A stretch of DNA of 64,000 bases from Acanthaster planci (GCF_001949145.1 NW_019091679.1:31251-95250); one strand, 5' to 3'. Counted from the stretch's first letter, positions 45,144 through 58,634 are shown. Notes: a model not told the origin generated them from the sequence alone. Numbers and translations are program-made.

Positions 45144-46599
45144 CCTTGGAGGTACTGTTGTGAAACGCCCGTATTGGGTCACATAACTTCATGGTAGTTG
45201 CACTTGTATTGCCAATAGCTTCAAGTGAAAATTGTTGATGAAGGGTGTGAAGTCACAGGTATGTATATGTTGGCATGATCGGCCTATCTGCATGATCGGC
45301 CGAATGCTCTGCGCGATTGGTCGATTCTGCATGAAACCTCCAACGTTACATCCCTTTTTGAAACAGCCTTTCACAACCGTGAATTCGATGAAACAGAGGA
45401 CTAGCTGGTTACGGAATTATCGACAAATCGTGCACTAAGATCGAACTATCGCACCCAACAGCAACATGTTTAGGCCAACCCCTATAGAGCAATGCCCCGA
45501 AGTCAACCTTCCCACTTTTGCCGGGAAATATAATGTCACTGGTAAATCCGTTGATTACAGCCGCAGTCAGTGATAGGTTGAGGGTTCCTTGCCTAAGCTA
45601 AGGGGGGAAAGGAACGCACAGCATGCATGTATCAACATACAGCTAGAACAATCAGTATTTTGTATTTTCAATCTTCAATTGTTGAATAGAGATTTAAGAA
45701 ACTAGGACTCAGGACTAATTACCGATTGAACTATTAATAGATTCAGTCAGTCTCAGTTTCTACTGTGCTGATGCACCGACAAGGTTAATGCAGCACCGTC
45801 AGTCAAGTCTACGAGGTTTCTGTTTCTCTCATCATCACTGTCTGTGGGTTGCTTTCACTTTGTCCCCCTTTGGAACGTTTTCATGATGGCCCATACTGCC
45901 TGCATGGGCCTATGTGACAAAAAATTATTATTTTCGTGCTGCGTTTGAACGTATCCGACACAAGAAACACTTCCTTTTTATTCCTGGACTGGAAAATGTT
46001 CTGGTTTATATTTCAGACTTAATTCGAGACATAATGCAGAGTTTATAATTATATAGTATTCTTATCTCCAGTTATTTTTATCTACAAATACCGAAACTAT
46101 TGCCAACAAATAATTTCCACACTACTAATTCCCCTCAACATGCCTTGCTAGCGTGAGAATTCTCTAATAAAATAATATATCATGGATATTATAAGTATTA
46201 TAGGTATATGTACACACCGAGTAGCATTTCACTCCAATTTAAATTACATAATTCAAGTAAACATTGTGCAATACAAAACGATATTTAGTGATAATGAATA
46301 TAAATACTTTTAGTTTCATCCTGTTCCATATTCTTTTTAAACAAGCCGTATCAAACACATTACTGTTACTTTTCGACAGCGATGTGCAACAACGCCTCTA
46401 TGTGGTTACAGAAATAGAAAATCTGGTTAAACCTGACTTATAATAGAAGTTAGCACTCTCCGTAAAACCAGAAAAATGCAAACAATACATCGTAGATATT
46501 TTCTTCCAAAACATGTTCCACTGGAAACTGTTGTATATTTTGTATCTATAATTTCACAACGGTTGAATATTACAACGTTCTAACATCAGAGCTTTATGT

Positions 46600-49500
46600 T
46601 TAGCAACTTTGCATGTCAATTCTCACAGCTGTTAACTTCCAGCCTGGTGTATTCTTTCCGTCTCGGCCAGCAAACCTGTAGAAATCTTTCAAAAAGGGAC
46701 AATAGAAAACCACGTTATTCCAAGTAATCATACAGGGTGTCCACATAAAAAGTATACTGAGATAAAAATACTGTAATAGCAAAACTACTTTACACATGGG
46801 AAAGAGAAATACATACATCTGTAGAAAGGGCAGAATGCCCTCTTTGCAATGGTATACAGCTTGTGATGTTATTGACGCAGATGAGTGAACAAACTAGACC
46901 GGTGTTAATGGTACTGAAATCGGCACTGTGGCAAGTTTGCATATGTGATTAACAAGGCTAGACCATGCAAGTGTGCAGAATACCAAATGCCTTTGCTTTA
47001 AGAACTGTGAGAAGTTGCATATTGATAACAAAAGTCAGTATGTGGGGTGAAGGCGATTTCTTTTTATGGCGTTACCTGCAAAACCAAATTTTCACTACAC
47101 CCTCAGCTAATGTTCAGGAGTTAACGTGCAAGGATAGTGGAAGAAGTCAATAATCTCCATCAAGGCCTTGAAATGATCAGACGAGCAGTAAGGGACATGT
47201 TACGAAGATGTCAGATGTGCATTGACAGAATGGTGGCCATGTGGAGGACTTAGCACATAATGCGTTCTTAAAGCAAAGGCATATTTGGTATTCTGCACAC
47301 TTGCACCGTCTAGCCATCTAAAATACCGTTAGATTTCGAATGAGGAGATCAAGTAAAAGTAAATAGCGACCAATACTTTGTGTCCCCTTTATAATCAAAA
47401 CCTCACGATCCCGAACACATTTAAGCCATCAATATATGGTCTTTACCCCTTTCGTTTTATTTATTCAAATATTAGAATACAAATCACGCAAAACAAACAA
47501 GCAAACGAAAACAAACCAAATCCACACGACTAAACAAAACAAACATAAAATTAAGTTTTAAAAAGCAAACAAAAAACAGAACAAAAACAAATTTCATTTG
47601 ATACAGAGAAGCAACCCTAAAAAGCTCTCATATTTAGACTGTAAAGAGGCATGAATATTGACGGAAACTTAAAACGACTTGCTTACAGCACTGTAACCAT
47701 GGGAATTATTGTGGCACCAGCGAACACGTAGAACGTGAGTGGAGGCAGGAAAGATACCGTTGATCCGTATATACTAGTTGCTGCCAGGTTAGCTATAAAT
47801 GAGGAGAAGCTTTCTAGGCAACCGACGATTGAAAAAGTGGCTCCTGAAAAATGAACAAAGTTAAAAAAAGGTCTTTGTAGGCATCTGAAAACTATGTCGT
47901 CCCGTAGTAGTTACCTTGTATTAATAAACTTGTGGCCCTCAGCGTCACAAGGCAAGTAACGGACTTGCTACATCTCGATGGGACAATTCTGACCACACAG
48001 CAACCCACTGAATTCCGGTCTCCTGAATGACAGTGGCGCGCCTAGGATTTTACAAGTAGGGCGGAACAGATGGGGCACCAGCATCTTATGGGGGTACCAG
48101 CTTGCAGTGGTGTGGGTTTTTAGGGGGCAAGTTATATGTTAGCCATGTTCACTATCCATTCGTCCGTTTTTCTAGTGGGGGAGGGCCATGGGGGGCACCA
48201 GGAATTATGGGGGCACGTGTCCCCCCTCCCCGTGGCTACGCCACTGTTGAATAATGGGCCGTAGTTGTCAAGGTGTCAAGCCCCATTCCCATAATGCGCA
48301 TCAACACTTGCATCAAAGCGTAGTGTTTCCATCACGGCCGAACGCCGCGCATGCGTGTGTTATCTTATTGGGGTCAATTTTCGTGTCCGTGAAAGTGAAA
48401 CGCATGAACGCATTGTGTACGCAATGTACCCAAAAATGTACAAAGCACCTTCATTTGTCCAAACGGACGGCACGGACGTATCACTAAAAAAGAGACGGTT
48501 GATTCCAAGGGTAAATGAATCAAATTCAGCGTTCTGACCATCCAAGGTCACATCGCATGAAATATCGGATCTCGCTGGTAACACCATAGAGCTACACACA
48601 CAGATTGTAGCTCTATAGATTTATTCAGGTGACATGGGCGTCACAAGGGGAGGGCACGAGAGGCACTTGCCCCTTAAAAAAATGGGGTTTTAATAAAGTT
48701 GGAAAAAAGCATTTAAAATATCGCCCCTCTATCCTTTAATGGGTTTGTGATACATTATCAATTCTCATAAATTGCCCACCCGATGGGGAAAAATGGTTTG
48801 TCCCCCTTTGGAAAAAATCCTGGCGACGCCATATCAGGTGGAGCAAGCATATTTAAAGGATCGAGTCAGGTGGTGTAAAAACAAATACAAACGTTCATGG
48901 GTGCAATGGTAACGTTTGCATTCGTTGACACCTAAAAGCAACAATCCATCTGTTATTCCTCTAAATTATTCCAACCACTCCACTCACAAGCAGTCTTTAA
49001 TACCGACACCACCGGACGAATTCGCGCGAAATTTCTTGGCCGATGGCAATTTTGGTAAATACAAACTAGCTACGAGCGAAAATTTCATTATAGTAAAAAT
49101 GGCTGTCTTCAGCTTCAAATCTCTGAAACAAAAATCAGATAATACAATTTCCTCTGCACGCTCTCTTCAACAAGCAGTTGTGCTTGAATGAATTAGGCCA
49201 AAAGGCCCAGTTAACACATGCCTTCTCGCAGCAAACTACCAGAGACCATTAATGGCGAAAGGGCCATGAAAATGAAAGGACTGAAAGAAAACAAACTAAA
49301 TTTCAGCAGACTGGTGACAGGGTTTCACTCCAATGATTGAAGGAAACAGTGTAGTCTGTGCTCATCTCTCGCCATTACCTATTTCGTCTGGTTGTGTGAT
49401 TTTGGAGAGGATTCCTCGGGCAACGGGAATGGACATCGCCCGAAGTGAGCCCAAAGCTGTGCCTGAGAGGTGAAAACAGTGCATTATTATGTGAAATTAA

Positions 49501-52500
49501 AGTAGATTACTATAGATCGTTCTCTTAACTTGGGCAACTTGTCTTTAAAATCTTTACCAAGATTACCGAAAATACCACGATTACAAAAACTTTTCAAATT
49601 GCATGCAAATGAATTGTTATTGGACGTTTATCAAGGGTGGACCCTGGGCCTAATCCAAATTTTCGGGAGGGGGTTCTTGGGGGAGGAAAATGTGGGGACT
49701 TTTTTAATGTAGTCTTTTTTTACCTTTGTAAGGGGTGAGGCTACAGTAATATTACCCTTCTGAACAAAAAGGTGCGCGCGAGTCACCACATTTCCCTAAT
49801 TTTTGAATAACTTTTTAATTTTTTGTTGAATTAAGCTCAAATTTCATGTCATCCTTGGGCTTCCAAGTGCTTCAAGGCTGCCAAGTCCCTTTAACCTACC
49901 TTTTACCGCTGCTGAGTACGGCCTGTTGAAAGATCAGTATCCCCAAGGGACCCATAACATCGCTATCAGCAAGTGCATCTCTTTATTTACAGACATTTGC
50001 TGACTGGTCACGGCTGTTTGGGTTGTAACTAGTAGTACTGTACTTCCACAGCAGCATAATGAAAATGTGTTCAGAGAGGGAACCTGGGGACGTATTATTT
50101 TGCTACCATAAAACAGTCGTACAGGTTCAGGCATGACTGGGAACTGACCCGGTGACAAACATTCACCACTGGGAGTTACAGTGTTCCGTTTTGGGCGTGG
50201 CTGCTCGCAAGAGTATTAAAAGGGGCTTGATCGACTCGCTTTGCGGAGGAAGGGGAATGAAACAGCCCCCTCCCCCAGACTTTGATCAAGGCGCCTGCGG
50301 CGAAATGGATAGTCGCTCTCGGCGCGCACAATCCACGACACCCTCAGCTCGGCTACTGCACGGGCATGCATGGTTAATTTCGGGCGCGCGTGCGTACTGT
50401 TCGTCGTGGAGTCTTTATTCGGGCGTTGGTTTGATGCTTAAACTAGTCTCCTCCAGCTCCTCGCTCCTGAACGACTATCCATTTCGCTGCGGGCGTCTTG
50501 ATCAAAGGCTACCACCACCTACCCCATTGTCGGTCTCTTACTACTGGTGTACAGAAACATAAATCTTCGTGGGGGGCTTGGACTCGTTGGTACCCCAACC
50601 CCGCCAACTGACGTTTAAAGTTAAAAGGAAATTCCAATGATACTGTTTTACAAATTACATGGAATTCAACCTCTATAAAATAGGGACCACTAACAATACA
50701 TGAATTGCGCATGAACAACAAAGATAGGCAGCTACTACTCCATACAGAAAACTGAAAATTTCACAAGAGTCCAAACTGTAAATATCCATCCAACTTTTGC
50801 GTTTTTGACGTGTTTTGGTCGGCATCCTCAGCTTCACACTTTAGTCGAGGAGTTGACAGTACACCTTATGCATTTTTCAACATGTCTCTCCAACAGCCCT
50901 TGTATAAAAATAAAACCATTCTGGTTGATTCAGGGCAATTACTTTGGACTGCGTGAGGTCAACCAACAATTCCAAAATGAGGCTCTTTTGGGGGATGTAT
51001 AGGCGTATTTTCGCTATTTGCTTACCTGTTTCGACATTCCAACACACTATTAAAGTGTATTTTTTTCTTTTTGAGTAATTTGCTTAATCGTTCCCAGACA
51101 GAACTCACACCCTTTGAACTTACCAATATAGATGACTAGAGTGGACTGCGCCAGAGCCGTGGCAGTGAAAGCAGCGAGCATGCTCAGGCAGCTGATCTGC
51201 ATCAACCAGTATTCTCCCAGACAGTATGATAAGACCTTGGTACCGATCAGCATTCCTGTCGAGGAATGGCATACGACGAAGATTATTGCCTGAATGTTTC
51301 ATAAGATCTGCACGGAAGGCCTGCGTGCAAAAGCGTAAAATGCAAACATGAATGCCCTTAGCAACAACTTTCCTTTCAAATTTCTTTGTATAGGCCTACT
51401 GAAGCCGAATATTTGGCAATACGCCAGGATGTATCTCATTATTTGAAGCACAATAGTTTATAAATTATTTTGCATTATTATGAGGGGTTGGATAAGAGGG
51501 TGACTTATGCTTTGAAGTATGGATAAATCTTTTCTGAACCAAAAATCTTGTGGACGTGCTCATTATGCTCACCAAATGATGACAGAACAAATCCAAGCGC
51601 AGATGCTATGCCAGCTGTAAAGGAAGTCCAACAAAATGGCTCGGCAGTACCATACAGCACAAAAATCGACGAATAAGCCACAAATTGACTTATTACAAAG
51701 AAGATGAAGAAATCCAGGAGAAGCATCTGCCAACGGCGACCATTCTCATTGAATTCCAAGAGCCTCTTCATACTCCGCCAAACATCGAGGAGCCCCTTAC
51801 TGTCGGATCTTTGGCCGTCAACTGTTTCTATCAGAAACAGCGGGATTACGATGTAAAGCAATGCAATGACATTACACCCGAACGCTATGGCCAATGACGG
51901 GAGGTAACCAAATGTTAGGAGATAACCTTGTGCCACTTGGTTCAGACCTGAAACTAAAAACGTCAGCATCTCGGCGATGACGATTCTCAAAGTCCTCTGT
52001 TTCTCCGTGGTGGCGTCGGTTATGTACGAGATGCAGGCAGCGAAGAGTAGGCCAAACCCTCCCGTCAGACCTTGGACGAACTCGCCCGCCAAGAGGACGG
52101 CCAGCGGGAGCTTAAAGTGAACTGTAACAACGTACACGACGGCCTGAAAGGCGAAGCCGATGACCGGGAGAGCCATGGCCAGTTTTCTGCCGAGTCTGTC
52201 GCTGATGGTACAGAAGACGATCGAACTCATCATGGCAGGGACTCCCGAGGCGACGCCAAGGTAAAGCAACCACATGGAAGATTCCGATTGTATTTTGTTG
52301 TCGATGGTGTCATTTCCAGGGTCTTGGCCCCCACACGGGGTGTCGTTCTTTGTCTCGGAGTAGTTATAGTGGTGGCTGATCGTGTCTTTCACGTAGAACG
52401 GCTTTACCAAGACTGTACACAAGTAACCTACCATTGCCATGACAATGACGGGTTCTACTGTTACCCATCTGGACCGCGCACGCTCGCGGCCGGTGGGCTC

Positions 52501-52587
52501 CGGCCTACCCTCGACCGGCGAATCCATTGGAGTGATCACTGGCTTTCGTAAGGAAATCCGAGATTCCGGGCCTTCGTTTCTAGACAT
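46600..52587 (-). CDS. SLC46-like major facilitator transporter, five coding exons (minus-strand paralog)
   Basis: In gene order the exons are 52587-51573, 51255-51124, 49462-49379, 47843-47687 and 46675-46600. All borders are GT-AG and the frame totals 1464 bases (487 residues plus stop). Internal exons of 132 and 84 bases equal those of the plus-strand gene, and exon 4 is 157 against 154. WVTVEPVIVM begins helix 1 and SDRLGRK (129-135) is motif A. The first loop has candidate glycosylation sites (NYS, NDT). The N-terminus is 14 residues longer. A TTTCTTAG acceptor just before the start suggests a 5' non-coding exon. In the last exon the joined frame differs from the frame that would match the CWPRRKEY tail of the paralog, so the two C-termini diverge. 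Substrate unknown. Confidence 0.87.
46956..47315. mobile_element. 360-base MITE with about 50-base terminal inverted repeats, in the last intron of the minus-strand SLC46-like gene
   Basis: Left end GGCTAGACCATGCAAGTG and the complement of the right end GGCTAGACGGTGCAAGTG continue in parallel through CAGAATACCAAAT and GCCTTTGCTTTAAGAAC. There are only a few differences and one small insertion. No coding frame. Target duplication not clear. Confidence 0.75.
47478..47602. repeat. AAAC-rich low-complexity tract
   Basis: Irregular repeats of AAACAAAC and variants over about 125 bases inside an intron. Confidence 0.6.
48031..48246. mobile_element. hAT-like MITE with CAGTGGCG ends and imperfect 8-bp target duplication
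   Basis: CAGTGGCG at the left and CGCCACTG at the right. Flanks are CTGAATGA and TTGAATAA, matching at six of eight positions. The inside is G-rich with no coding frame. The CAGTGGCG end type recurs in this window (59870-60148). Confidence 0.65.
48633..48833. mobile_element. Second short hAT-like MITE with 8-bp target duplication
   Basis: CATGGGCGTCACAAGG at the left and the complement of TATGGCGTCGCCAGGAT at the right. Flanks TCAGGTGA and TCAGGTGG match at seven of eight positions. Non-coding. Confidence 0.55.
50280..50507. repeat. GC-rich unit bounded by 36-base inverted repeats
   Basis: 50280-50315 and 50472-50507 pair with three differences (core GGCGAAATGGATAGTCG against CGACTATCCATTTCGC). 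The enclosed 156 bases are GC-rich and partly self-complementary (CACGAC against GTCGTG). Lies in an intron of the minus-strand SLC46-like gene. Confidence 0.7.
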
Positions 52588-52599
52588 TTTTCCCGATGA

Positions 52600-55500
52600 T
52601 GTGACCAAAACCTAAGAAATAAAGACACGTACATCAACCATTTTTCTCTGCTTATTTTCAAAAATCATGCCAACTTAGTCAGATCTTGAGTAAGTATGTT
52701 GAAGACAGCTATCTCCCCTCTATTTATAAAGAATTACGACAGAGACAGTCGAGCAATTATAATCAGTATAATCTCATTTTTCACTTATAAATATTTTCCG
52801 TCTATCCGAATTATCATAATTCAGGAAACAATGCGTTAAACGTTTACGTTTTCCGACCGATTTCATTAAAATATCTTTCGTTTTTGTCTGCGACCACGTA
52901 AATTCGTTTTAAATTGAATCTTCCTTTTTTATCAACAGCAAATATTAAAAAATTATCTGATTTCGCTTTATGAGCAACCGATACTAAAAACAGATGACTG
53001 AAAAAATACAGGCCTAGTTGGTTTAGAAAAAGAAACACTGTGCGAGAAAGGTGTGCCCTTTGGTTTCATGACACTACATTTAAAATAAACGTTAAGACAT
53101 CAGCCGGAGTATCATGAACACCTGGCAAGGATTAAAAAGTGGATATATATTCTAACCGTAAAGGGGGTAATGTGTTGATGGGGTGCTGCTCTTAAGGTAA
53201 TGAATCTGATCTAATATTACTCTTAAGTAACATTTTCATTTTCACTGCGTAGCAACAGTACTGGGGAAAAAGGCAAAGGAGAACGGTTGAGGCCCCCCTC
53301 CTCTCCGCTCTTTGCACAGCTCCTAAATTAATTAATGATTAAAATCATGTGACCAGTCGACCCACTTAGATCACCGGGTCCCTCCACTTCCCTGTGACAT
53401 TCTCTTTTCTCTCACATATTGAGCATGAGCGGTCAACCATGAGTCACCTGGTTTCTTCACTGTCTTGCAAATGTAACTCATTAAACATGTCCTGAATGAA
53501 ACCTTGTAGCAACGCTGAATAGAGCGCCCTCCGCCATAGCATTATTCTCATACTCTCTTGACAGTTGTGTGCAGTAGCAAGTTATGCAGCTGTGCATGAA
53601 CCCATGCTGGCGATCTGAATAAACTTTTGTCTCTGCCCTGCATTCAACCAAAATGTGCAGCTTGGTACTGCACCACCCTCTTTTGTTGGGCATGGGGTGA
53701 CTACTGGACATATTTAAAACTGAGTCACTCTGCTGCAGAGCGTCCTAGAGCAGGCATTATTTGCCAATTCAGTCTTTAGTACTCCAGCTCTCATACATGT
53801 ACATTGCATAAGCTATATGGGGTACTAACTTGTACGGCCATTACTGTGTTGATTGGCAAATCGTGATCAGCTGCATGGTAAGTTAGAACTTTCATTATAT
53901 TAATTAACAGATTGTGTGATACATGTAACGTATTACAACCGTTCTATACTTAAAACCTTATTCGCATATGGCATGAACATCGGGTGTATTTGGAGATAGT
54001 TTGATCATTAGTGAGTTGGGCAATAGTCTTCCTCGTTACATGTACACGTCGTATACACTGTCTTGACTCTTTTGCAATGTGTTTTAATTCATTGAGAGAG
54101 AAAAAAAGCTGAAGATACACGGAGAAGTTAAGATGCATATATCAGCATATCAGACACATATCAAGCTCGAGGCTGGGGTTATCTGTTGCCCTGTTCATAT
54201 GAACACTCCATTCTTGTAACTGGAGTGCATAAAAAGTATTAGTTGTGTAAAATATGTATCTAAAAAAATTCAGTTATAATATGCACATTTTCTTTGATTA
54301 AATAAGTTCCTAGGAACGCTAACGATGTGGCAGTTACATGTATATTTTTGAGCAAATTACGGCCACGGGTATATGTCTCTAGATAAATTGATCTAGAAGA
54401 ATAAAGAAGTGATATGTACATAACACTATACACTGTACATGCGTATAATACAAAATTTCCTTTTTTTTTATCTTACAGAATCTTGACATTTGCAGTTTAT
54501 GGTACACAGACTGGCAGCTGGTAGCTGTTGGCATTTGTCAGCCTCAGCTTTGTAGTCAGTAGGTTCTTATAAAACTAAATAATACTGGGAGTATGTGTCC
54601 CACATCCTTCATGTTCATTAGTTGGGTTGTTTTCTAAATTATTCATATACCATGCGTGAATCTGGTGAAACCATTAGCGAAAACTGCACATTACATGTTG
54701 TAATATGTGCGTGTACTTCAGTGTCCTTAATATTTGTAAAAGAATTGGTTTCATCCTGTAAACATGTTATATACAATGTAGGTTGAAGGAAGAATTGTAC
54801 ATGTATTTATGAAACTTCTTGTATTATCTTTTGCAGATGTCTTGCAGATCACCTACATGTAGTATTGACTGTCGTTTTTTTATTTACTAGAAATACTTTC
54901 CCGGTAAAAATAATTCAATCTTATACATGTAACATCTCATACTCGTTGTGACAGAAATAAAATAATATACATATATCTGTGCCAGGATTATTGTGCCGCC
55001 ACACTCCTGTTCCTTTTTGTTATTAGTTTCCCCCTCGGTTACAATCGCTCCAGTTACATTTCCATGACCTACATTCCAGCTATCAAATGAAACCACTTTC
55101 GTTCTTCTCACAATTTTGATAAACTGGCGCCAACGGTCTGATCTGCTCATTCTGTGATCCCCGTCGATTATGCCATGAGGGGATTTCTCCCCAAACTTTG
55201 AAGCCATGTCCAGTTCTCAGTTATGGTTATCCTCGGCTCGACCAACACCAAGGTTTAAGGGGGAATTGACATTGTAATACCTGACATAACAGCCTATGTT
55301 TTCAAATAACCGAATCACTGTGGGGGTGTCGGGATGATTGCTTGCTTGATAAGAAGACAAAGTTCAAGAATGAACGTTTAATCCAAGTTACGTATGTTTC
55401 AGAGGGAAATTATTAACTGCGCATGTCCCATTTTTAGGGTCATTTTCACGCGTAATGAGGGCCATGAGAATTCGCGCCAGGCAAGCAGCTGCTTCATTTC

Positions 55501-57420
55501 ATGAAATTTTCACTTTTTAGAAATAAAAATTCCTGCCCAACATATTTTCATGGTAATAAAAGACATTTTTCTAATGTGTTTTGTGAAAAAAATAAGAAAT
55601 AGTACAAGAGTGGTCCAAACTTGTGATTATTGTGAAAAGCTCTTTTCGTAAGCGGTAGTTTATTTAGGTTTTGATACGATTTTTGAAGGCTCGAAACAAA
55701 GAATTCGAAGTTTTCCTCAAGTTTTCAAAAGTGGGCTGTGGTGGAGAAAGGTGAGGTTTTAGATTTGCTGACGGTTTTCTGCGAGATTTGTTTCCCTTCC
55801 CGACCAGACGCATTTGCATATCGACTTAACTCGGCCCCGATTTCGTTTACGGCCTTAATTCAGTGACTTGGGAACGAAAAACGAACACAAAATTACACTA
55901 AGGTAACATGAAATTTATTATTGAAATCAAGGTCTAACTGTCATTATAATATTGCCCAGAAATGTTGAAATTCCCAGTATACATCCCCAGTTTTACATGT
56001 ACTATACGTGCATGAACAACATGAACATGTAGGCCCACACTGGTTCCGACCATACAGAATTTCCATATACATGTGCATGTACGCCGCGGTAAGCGTGTAA
56101 CAGGCCGCAGTGTACATGTACATGTACATGTATACCGTGCACGGTAGGTGGCCGGATCAGTTTTGTGCATATAAACATGTACTCGCGAAAGTTGAACAAA
56201 AATATAACTAGATAGAACTGATTGTATTGTGTAGTTGAGATTCTAGCCTGTCTTATGCAGTGTCTCACTGTTCTGGGAAAACTTCTAAAATTGAGAAATT
56301 TATTGAAAAAAAAAGACCAAGAGGTCGATTGAAAATGGATAATTTATCATCTTAGCAACCACTTTGAGGCTAAATTTCATATTTATGTAGCATTTCTTTT
56401 CATGATTCAGTGGTGTTTTATTCGGTTTAAACCTTCTAAAGCACATACAAAGAGTTTCAATGCGATCGCTTATCAAAACGAGAAGGCTCAACAGAGCAAT
56501 GGCAAGTTGGTAAGGGCAATTCCGTATGGTAATTCACGAGGGTCCGGTCAAGCATCTATGGGTCAACCGCTGTGCACTATTGAAGTCGTTCTTTCCACAC
56601 GTCGAATGGGAGTTAAACATACGTGAGGTGTACCCTGACCTTTGTTCAGATTGAAAAACCACAAGTCACCGTATCATAACTGAAAAGACTGATTGGCGTT
56701 CGGGTATAGGAGCCAGTAGCTTTTTTTTTTTTTTTACCAAACAGACTTCGAGCTTCGAGTTATTGTTGACTGTGAATAATCCCTCTTTTTTGTAAGTTAA
56801 TTGAAACGTCATAATAGAAAAGTGATTGCGCCGTGTTGTGCCCCGTAATCGACTGGTACTCATGCATTTAATTTTATATGTTCATGTTCGTATGCTTTTC
56901 GTGAAAATAATTTATGCATCATTTGCTGGTGCGTATACAGTGCACAGTAAAATAAAAAATAGCTGTATACATTGAGCGTAACATAGCTGACAAATTGAGC
57001 AATTATGGAGATTTTGAACTTGTAAGTTCAGAACACATTTTCCAATTTCCAAGAGAGATGAATTAATGCAAAATACCTGCCAAACAAATAGTAATAGTTT
57101 GAAATCGATTCTGGTGATATTCCCATGTCAAATAACAAAGGTCAGATGTAATAGGGACACAAAAATGTCACACTTTTGGACCCCTTATTTCTGGAATTAT
57201 CCATTATTAAGCACAGAGCTCGACCTGTCCCACAAATTGATACATTTTTACGGCAGTTTTTACCAACTTATAGAAACTTTCGGAAATGTGTTGAAATATA
57301 TGCTGTAGGCTATTAAGTGTAAAATTTGGTTGGTGGCTAATGCAAATTCACTAGTGTATACATTGTAATAGTTCTCGCAAGTTGACTCCAGTGCGCCAAT
57401 CGGCAGTCACGCGGTAATCG
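52600..57420. other. Long intergenic stretch upstream of the minus-strand SLC46-like gene
   Basis: I see no supported gene. It should contain the promoter and a non-coding first exon of the minus-strand gene. TACATG palindromes are frequent (best run 56111-56131). An ATG-initiated frame on the minus strand at 55207 could be a first coding exon, but I found no partner. Confidence 0.4.
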
Positions 57421-57438
57421 TGTGGCCACTGGTTTTCG

Positions 57439-57490
57439 CTGTGTTCCTTCCTCCATGCTAAACCTGATCATGGAGGAAGGACACAGAAGG
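57439..57490. repeat. Hairpin formed by two opposed copies of the GAGGAAGGACACAG element end
   Basis: CTGTGTTCCTTCCTCCATG and CATGGAGGAAGGACACAG flank an 11-base spacer. The right half is the left end of the element starting at 57473, so two element ends meet head to head. Confidence 0.65.
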
Positions 57491-58373
57491 AGTTTGAACT
57501 GCCCGGGCTACAACATCTAGCCAAATACTGCTTTCTGGCATACCCGGTATAGCCATAGCCAGAGCGCACCGCACGCCTGCTACTCACCACCTGTTTGCAA
57601 CCAACCTCTTTGTACCCTACGATCGTCGCCGCAATTTTTCGTTGGTAATCTGCATCCCTAAAACGTTGTGTACTGCAGTATAGGAAGTTGAATATTCATG
57701 CCATCGTTGGTGCTTGATATGATCCGACAACAACATCAAATTTAGTGCTTGCGTAGTTGCTCTTACTAGCTGTGTACCCGAAGTGTTCATGTGCAGTTGT
57801 TGCCCTTATCGAACGCTTTCTTCTGGACTTCTTTTTGGAATAAATAGCCAAGCTGTTTGTAAGATTTTGTGTTTTGTTTGAATCATTTTTATTATGGCAT
57901 TTGTACAAAGGCGTATTTTAGGAGATTTCACGATCACTCCCTGTGATGAAATAGCGCATTTTGTTCCTAATGAACTGAGCTTTCCAGAAGTATTGAAGAT
58001 TTTGATGGCCAGTCTTAGCCAAATTCGTACCTAGTCTTTGAACAATGATGCATTGGACGGAGGAGACTAGAATTACAAACTTTGCATGGATAATGAAACA
58101 GTGTGTCAAAATTTAAAAAGTTTATTTATGATGGCAAAAGTAGGTCTAATATCAGGAATTTTTCTCTCTCTATTTCATGGTCACATTGATAGTTTGTATT
58201 TAATTGCAAACAAAAAATTACAAGTATTGCCAGGATATTACTGGCCCCGCTTGTCTGGCTAAGATCAGGCAACAATAAGCCATTTTTGGAATGTTTTCTA
58301 TTATTCGTCAGACGCGGCGGCGACTATCATTTGACGCTTTGAAGTGCCCGAGTTACAATTCCTTTTGTGTCCT
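57473..58373. mobile_element. Second copy of the GAGGAAGG TIR element
   Basis: Shares its left end (GAGGAAGGACACAGAAGGAG), long internal blocks and its right end (CCTTTTGTGTCCT) with the copy at 27853-28751. It is more diverged. Non-coding. Confidence 0.7.
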
Positions 58374-58634
58374 ACATATGCAGCAAGGTATGAGACGGAG
58401 AGAACCCCCCCCCCCCCGCCTGCTTTGTGTTGGTCATTGTCTCGCAGGAATCTGGGGTATTCCTTTCAGACATCTTGGAGGGTNTTTGAAGGGCCCGAGT
58501 TACAATTCCTTTTGTGTCCTAAATATGCAGCAAGGTATGGACGGAAAGAACCCCCCCCCCCCCGCCTGCTTTGTGTTGGTCATTGTCTCGCAGGAATCTG
58601 GGGTATTCCTTTCAGACATCTTGGAGGGTGTGTT
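58341..58634. repeat. Near-perfect 147-base tandem duplication with a single N at the junction
   Basis: 58341-58487 and 58488-58634 are almost identical, each with a long poly-C run. The only N outside the gap (58484) is at the junction. It may be an assembly join of overlapping ends rather than a real duplication. Confidence 0.8.

Noticed and set aside
52072-52551. A 159-codon plus-strand open frame
   Set aside because: Antisense shadow of the first exon of the minus-strand SLC46-like gene.
54887-55207. A 106-codon minus-strand frame starting with ATG, possible first exon
   Set aside because: The first 45 codons look plausible and a GTAGGT donor follows, but I found no second exon and no family.
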